Made by a program: the position numbers and the translations under genes. The notes beneath the pieces were generated by a model. It was not told the DNA's origin. It saw nothing but the letters and a program-made list of their open reading frames with translations, and did not search any database. Positions 58,215-64,000 of a stretch of 64,000 nucleotides of DNA are shown one piece after another. Source of the stretch: Branchiostoma floridae (taxonomy: Eukaryota; Chordata; Leptocardii; Amphioxiformes; Branchiostomatidae); contig NC_049987.1 of the NCBI RefSeq assembly GCF_000003815.2, forward strand, positions 7,691,986-7,755,985. Reading direction: 5' to 3'. The stretch's first letter is position 1, and the number at the start of each line of letters is the position of its first letter.

Positions 58215-60321
58215 GTGTGTTTACGAGCCTATATAATTGCCCGTCAGCTTGTGATGTTAACTATTTCAATTCCATAGACAAAAAAAAACAATACGTCTCT
58301 TTGAGAGCTACACATTAACATGAATTTAGAGCCAATCTTTATGATTGTTTGGAATAAGTGGATTTCTTAATGTTTGAAACAACCAAGTTTCATACACTGT
58401 TCTTGAAATGCCACATAGTTATAACACTATGAGTCAATATGTATGAGCGTTCCTTACAATTGATACTTGATGAAATTTCCAGTACTTTCCATATAACGGG
58501 GGCCGCCCTAAGACGGTCCCCGTCGTAAGACGGAACGGATTTTTTGCTGATGTTATTATCCATAAGTACACCGTGTTTGTTGCCACTGACTATGCTGATT
58601 ACAAAGGTAAATAAACCAAGTCCATGCACACAGCTTTAATTTGCATTTCAAGTATACTTTAACATATTTACTTCATGTTTAAAAAAAAACAGAATTCTAA
58701 CAGTAATGTTGACAGTGCTGAATCACTGCGGTCACCGGCCTCTGCGTATTGGCGGCTCGTGTCGCTAACTATACGAACTCTTTCAAGCAGTCACACAACT
58801 GCCATGATACACATAAATAAAGCTCCATAAAACACTATGAATATGGGTCTTCAAATGTCTGTTGAGTAGAAAAGCAACCAAAAGGAAGCGACATAAACAT
58901 TGCCACCATTGTACTCCCAAGGGAGTGTGGCCGTAAAGGTGACAGACTAGAGTACGCTCCAAAGATTTATTTGACTGTAACAAATGATTCGTGCTGTCTA
59001 TGAAAATAAGACTTGATATAGAAATGTAGATGATATTTTCATATAATCAGACCGAGTTTTGTTGATGTTAGCGGTGTCTTTTTTTCGTAATGTTTTTTTT
59101 AGTCGGACATTCACAATCAGTGCATTCAGCCCATTGTCCGTAAAACCATGAGCTGGATTGTTCTAGGTACAGCCTTCCTCATGTGAGACAAGAAGTACAT
59201 GCAGTCACGATTTTACTGTCAAAAGAAAGCTAAAATATCATATCACTAATTTTTTTCTGTGTACTTAAATTTACCACTTACTTCTGAAGAGAGCAAAATG
59301 TATAAAAAGCGTACCGAGTTAGGCACACTGTCCAGCGTAGCACAAAATTGGAAGGTTACATACACGAAATTGTCTCACAGTGTTTGCCGCTTGTAACATG
59401 CAGCGCGAAAGGTTCATGAACCACATGAATGCATTTCTTATTCAAGTATGTTGTTTAAATCTATGTGTAAAAAAATCAGTCATCAAAATTTGACCACTCT
59501 CAGGCAACTAGCGATGGAGCACCATGACTTTGAGCGCAAGAAAAAGCGTACCGTGTTGGGGCACCTCCCGTTACACTTTTTAAGTAGAAAATTATGAATA
59601 TTTTTAACATATTAACTTGGGAAATCTCCTTCCATGAAAAGCATTTACAATTAGTATGCATTAATTGCATCTTTTGTTTTACAACCCAACTTGCATGAAT
59701 TGGTATCTATAAATGGAACATGTCAAATATTTCCTCTACTTTCATAATACAATGTAGCATCTGCTATAGAACGTTTTTTCCAAAGGCATGATATAGCACA
59801 TGTGTCAGTAGTAACCAAGCAGCTTTATTTTCTTCTAAATATGTCTAAATATGGGGTTCAGGAAAAACTTTTTCAGGCATTGATGGAAGGCAACAGTTAC
59901 AACAAAGGCAACCAAACAACAAACTGGGTTTTCTCACATCTCTTCATCATCTCCAGCATTGCAACCTAGACTCTTTTCTTCTATGAATCCTACTTTACAC
60001 CCATCTACAAACATGGGCATATTGATCATAAGACATGACAATGGATACATTGATCAATTATGATTTATATTTTTATTCTCTCTCTGAAAGGAAACTACCG
60101 TAAATCCATTTAATATCACAGTCGGTTAGTGGTTGTGGGGAGACAGAGTAGTTCATAGCATCTAACTAGCGGCGGGAACAAGGTTTTAGTTGGCCTCAGT
60201 GAATGAACAATTGCGATGATGAAATTTTAGTAGTCGAATAAGTTTCCATTTTAGAAGTCGAAAAAGTTTCCATCAGCAAATCAAGAACTACTGTAACAGT
60301 AACTCTAGTACAAAAGCACAT

Positions 60322-63300
60322 TTATGTTGCTCCTTTGTGCTCTCTGGAAGACTCTGACAGCTCAATTTTCTTGTGAGGGGCCGGCAGAAGTTTTCCTGTG
60401 CCGATGATATGATGGTTCTTGTCCACAATGTACACCTCTTCATCTGAAAACAACAGGAAAACATATGTAGAAAAGGAATGGTCTCACTTACAATTCTGTA
60501 GCACTTACATTTGTTGATAGTAAGTATGGACAAGTGTTAACACTGTTTATTTGCGGTCACCATAAAGTGAAGGGGAGAGCTTTACAAGTTGCCCTCCTGC
60601 ACATTAACATACAATTTCAAATGTCAGTTTTTCTAAGTTCATCATATGATTCTGTTGTCAAGTTCTGTTATCATAATGTTATTTTTGTTGGGGTTTGCCC
60701 CCTGGAATCTAAAAAAAAAAACTTGAAAACTGCAGACAAATAAATAAATGAAATAGAATGGAAATGAAATGAAATGTATGGAAACATAAGAGTTGACTGC
60801 ACATGGAAGGAACCAATAGAATATGTACATATGACATAAATGTAAACACGTGTGTGAAGTTGCGGTTGCATTCTCACCTGACTGTAGGACTGAAGAGAAC
60901 TCTATCGTTGTCCCTCCTTCTCTTGTACCAGACTTGCCACAATGTTCGGGACAAGCTTCTGTGACCTCATCATGTCTACTCTCTTCACTCTGTGTGCTGC
61001 CAGGTCTCCTCTCTTGTCTTATATCAGCATCCTCCTGTCTTTCTCTTGAGTATGATGGAGTGTGACTTGTACGTGAACTGGAAGTCTGCGTCCCTAAAAA
61101 ACAACAGAACGGAACAAAATTTGTAATCAATTATGTCATTTGTCTAAATCACCAAAAGTCCATATTTAACAGCAATATTTCGTGCAATGGCCAAGTGGGT
61201 AGAGTGTTTGCCATGCAGTCGGTAAGTCATGAGTTTGATCCCCAGACGAGTCATACCAAAGATGTTATACATGCTGCTTATCAGTCAGCTTATGGAAAGA
61301 GTATGATAGTTGAACACACACCATTACTAGGGGACTAGTCCCCTGCTGTATAGTGATTGAACAATGCTGTGTGGCCCAAGGGCAACAGAAATGGTGATGG
61401 GTGCCACCTGACTCACCATTTGGTGCATGAAGGACTTTTAAACTTTTTTGATGTTTTTTTTTTAATTTGTCATGTATTACACTGAATGAAACTGTAAATA
61501 CCAAGTTGCATGACTTGTCACATACATGTAATTGTTGTTTACATATCTTACCAAAAAAGATGAGTACAAGTGCCTGTGACATGAAAAGGTTTGGATGTGG
61601 TACCTTGGCTTCCATGTCTCTCCAGAAAAGCCTTGAAGGACTCTATGTGTTGAACCTTGTTCCAATACTCCATAGGAGCCAGAGTTCCTGTCACTCTACA
61701 GTCTCCCTCTCTGTGTGTGAGCAGCAGGTACTGGCAGCCATCTTGTTTTAATCCATCAAGCTGTATATAAAGAATACACAGCACAGACAAAGTTGTTTGT
61801 TAGTACATATATGGTCCATTTCCTAATTGATATATAGCTATATCTTGTCTTTGGCTAAATAGTCCTATACAAGTATGACAGTCTCTGTCACACAGGGCAC
61901 ATCTGCGTAACAAAAAATAAAAAGAAGCATTGAACAATATCAAAAATAAAACAACACATCGAAACTTTGGAGGTATGTACAGCGTCTTAAAAAAATGTCA
62001 CTGCTTGAAGAAGATTTGGACTAACTGTATTCACACGTGACTGATGAACCTCTTCAACGAAAACAACATATGTTTACATCTATACACAATAATAATGTAC
62101 AAAACTTTTGTATTAACAATAATGATACACAAACTACCCACAGCTTGTTGTATGTCCTGCAGTACAGTGTTGACATCCCTGTCCTGTGCTGTGGGTGGAA
62201 TCTCCAGGGCATTCCTGTGGTACTCCTGTCTCTGGTGGTCGTCAAGTGTCTGCCAACCTTCATCCACTTCCCTCAGCAGGCTGACTGATAAGTCCTCCCT
62301 GCACAGCCCTGGAGGGAAATACCCAAAAAATACAGTGCAAAATGTTTTAAAAAAATGCAGTGCAAAATGCAGTGCAAAAAATGCAGTGCAAAATGTTAAT
62401 ACAAATGATACAGGAATGTTTCCAGCATATGTCTGTTAGAGAAACATTCAAGGAGGAAATGACCTGGCTATATTTTGCTCCATGTGATTAACTTACAGAA
62501 AATTTTCTGTATGTCCCCCATGCATATACATTATACTGGGTATGCTGGCATCAACCTATCATAGATCTTGGTCCAAATTTGTTGGTTGCTGGAAGATCAC
62601 AAGATCTCAAAATGGTCAGAGAGTCAAGCATATTTTTCTTCTGAAAAGTTACCCCATTACATTGGATGGGGCTCATGATCAGTGACATGCAAACATCTCT
62701 AAACTTACACAGTATTTGAGGACACTGTTGCTGTTGAAAATGTTCTTTTGGAGCTAACAGACTTGTCAGCAAGCAATTTTTATATGTATTGATAAAAGCT
62801 GGCTTTACAACTATGGAAAAAAATATAGCACTTGTGTCTAGTAAGCATTCACCTTGAGCTTCCAGAAATTCCCTCATGTACAAGTCGTACCCAGAGGAGG
62901 GTTGGTCCTGACTGTTGTACGTTCTTCTGTCCCTGGAGGCGTGTAATGTTACCGGTACTTCTGGGGATCCTTCTTGTGAAGAGAAAGACAGACGACTGTG
63001 ATCATCGTGGCTCAGGCTGCCGCCATTTTCTGTCATATAGGTACCTCCATTCATCCCTGGAAAAAAATCATATGTTGTTACTGGTACATTACAAATCAAT
63101 CTATTTTCATTGGGACTTAATTTTGCAGTAAAAGAGGGTGTGAGGTTTCTAATGAAATGCGTTTTGATTAACAGCTGAAACAATTCTGTAGTACAGTAGC
63201 AATACAGTAGAAATACATATTTGCAGTATCCTGATTTCATGGTGGAAAGGTGACCACAAATACTGCAAATTCAAAATAACTGCAAACATTCATAGATTTA

Positions 63301-63796
63301 CAGTACAGCCTGTGAAAGTTTCTTAGATGCAAAAAAAAATGATGCCACAAATATAAAAAAAAATAACAGTTTTTCTTATACAATGTAGTTGTAGTTGACT
63401 ACTGCTAGCTACTAGTAAATGAAAAAAGGAAAGAAATACTACTAATTCTATGGCATAAAGGTGTTCATTTATGAAATCATTTGTAAAAAGTTTTTCAGGA
63501 AGATAAGACCTGTTACCTGAGACCATTGTGGGGTATCCAACTCCATTCAGCAGACTGGCATTGGCACGGTTAGCCTCCATCCGGCGCTTTCTGCGCTGGT
63601 TCCCCACCCAATTCTGCATAAAACATCAATACTGCTCACACAAGACATAGGGAGGTTATGATATTCGCCGTACTCTCCTAGAAGCAGCCTCAGCAACTCC
63701 CAAGCACGAGGCACCACACATAAGAGCTTATAAATACCTTGAGCAACGTTTGACTTGATAATGAACCATGTGTTATCCAGCACCAAGAGACCACGT
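60322..63796 (-). CDS. Homeobox-like protein (HDX-like), 3' part
   Basis: Minus-strand exons with matching phases: 63796-63738 (tentative), 63613-63517, 63056-62853, 62308-62142, 61760-61604, 61093-60878, 60443-60322 (stop TAA). The joined frame begins within a homeodomain-like recognition helix (NWVGNQRRKRRM), close to the atypical WVGN-x-RRK of the HDX (highly divergent homeobox) proteins. Then come a Ser-rich stretch, a segment resembling an HMG-box-like fold (GYDLYMREFL ... EVDEGWQTLDD-RQEYHRNA), a further conserved-looking block (LKQDGCQYLLLTHREGDC), a Ser/Arg/Glu-rich region and a C-terminal DEEVYIVDKNHHIIGTG. The 5' end is outside the window. Probable nuclear DNA-binding protein. Exon chain fairly sure; family name tentative. 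Confidence 0.6.
61182..61440 (+). repeat. tRNA-derived SINE in an intron of the homeobox-like gene
   Basis: TGGCCAAGTGGGTAGAGTGT (A box) and GAGTTTGATCCCC (B box) at tRNA spacing, followed by an unrelated body. The anticodon arm is not a proper stem, so this is not a tRNA gene. Confidence 0.65.
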
Positions 63797-63917
63797 CTAA
63801 CAAAATAATTACAAAGGATATCAACAACATTATGATATTACTGAATTTTAGAGATTATTCACAATGGCACCTGTAAGGAAAAACACTGAATCGAGCTTCA
63901 AGAGCAACTCACTGTCC

Positions 63918-64000
63918 TAGCCTGACTAAAATCATGCTCCTAGTGGCCAGCCTTGCAGTTGCCACCACCTAGGAGGTCACTAACCCCAGCCAGCGAGAGG
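63918..64000 (+). repeat. Interspersed repeat cut by the window end
   Basis: CTAGCCTGACTAAAATCATG ... CCCCAGCCAGCGAGAGG; second copy at 48831-48922. Confidence 0.7.

Larger units (their letters stand above)
56396..60321. other. 3' UTR of gene C and intergenic region
   Basis: Candidate polyadenylation signal at 57506-57511, then a tRNA-Gln gene at 58134. The rest (58215-60320) shows no supported gene. TTTATT at 60072-60077 could be the minus-strand polyadenylation signal of the homeobox-like gene. Confidence 0.5.

Noticed and set aside
61182-61262. Possible tRNA gene on plus
   Set aside because: Good A and B boxes but no anticodon stem; SINE head inside an intron.

Overview
The window looks like nuclear genomic DNA from a cephalochordate (amphioxus, Branchiostoma type). 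It has short coding exons with GT-AG introns, vertebrate-like deuterostome gene families, dense small inverted-repeat elements, tRNA-derived SINEs, decayed non-LTR retrotransposon ends, and two assembly gaps (2211-2677 and 49395-49595). The genus is an inference; no species marker was tested. Exon models were built by hand from splice-site phase and protein family pattern.

Layout. 1-4 kb: remnants of two convergent transposon genes, a SWIM zinc-finger fragment on plus and a THAP plus coiled-coil plus helix-turn-helix fragment on minus. They meet tail to tail and both lack their catalytic parts. 7.87-14.19 kb (+): a nine-exon alpha-2,8-sialyltransferase (ST8Sia family), 472 aa. 15.45-18.78 kb (+): a seven-exon seven-transmembrane PAQR receptor, PAQR3-like, 303 aa, whose stop codon lies in the first unit of a 67-bp tandem array. 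19.59-21.23 kb (-): a two-exon membrane reductase of the TECR / steroid 5-alpha-reductase family, 256 aa. 21.2-30.0 kb: no gene found, repeats only. 30.02-56.22 kb (+): three tandem paralogous genes (A, B, C). Each encodes signal peptide, CUB domain, LDL-receptor class A domain, one transmembrane helix and a very short cysteine-rich tail ending in Val. 51.39 and 58.13 kb (+): two tRNA-Gln(CUG) genes. 60.3-64 kb (-): the 3' part of a homeobox-like gene (HDX-like, tentative).

How the parts relate. The sialyltransferase is predicted to work in the Golgi lumen, the PAQR protein in internal membranes and the reductase in the ER. Their adjacency gives no firm evidence of a shared pathway. The CUB/LDLa/TM trio is the least conventional content: a local family with conserved architecture, conserved intron phases, an identical 76-nt first coding exon and an identical 164-nt last exon in genes A and B, and a shared membrane/cysteine signature. 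The size of the proteins suggests small ligand-binding or co-receptor membrane proteins; no function is demonstrated.

A second theme is tandem duplication at exon ends. It is seen at sialyltransferase exon 7, the PAQR terminal exon, CUB gene A exon 3 and the CUB gene C terminal exon. In CUB gene B the stop codon coincides with the target-site duplication of a small inverted-repeat transposon.
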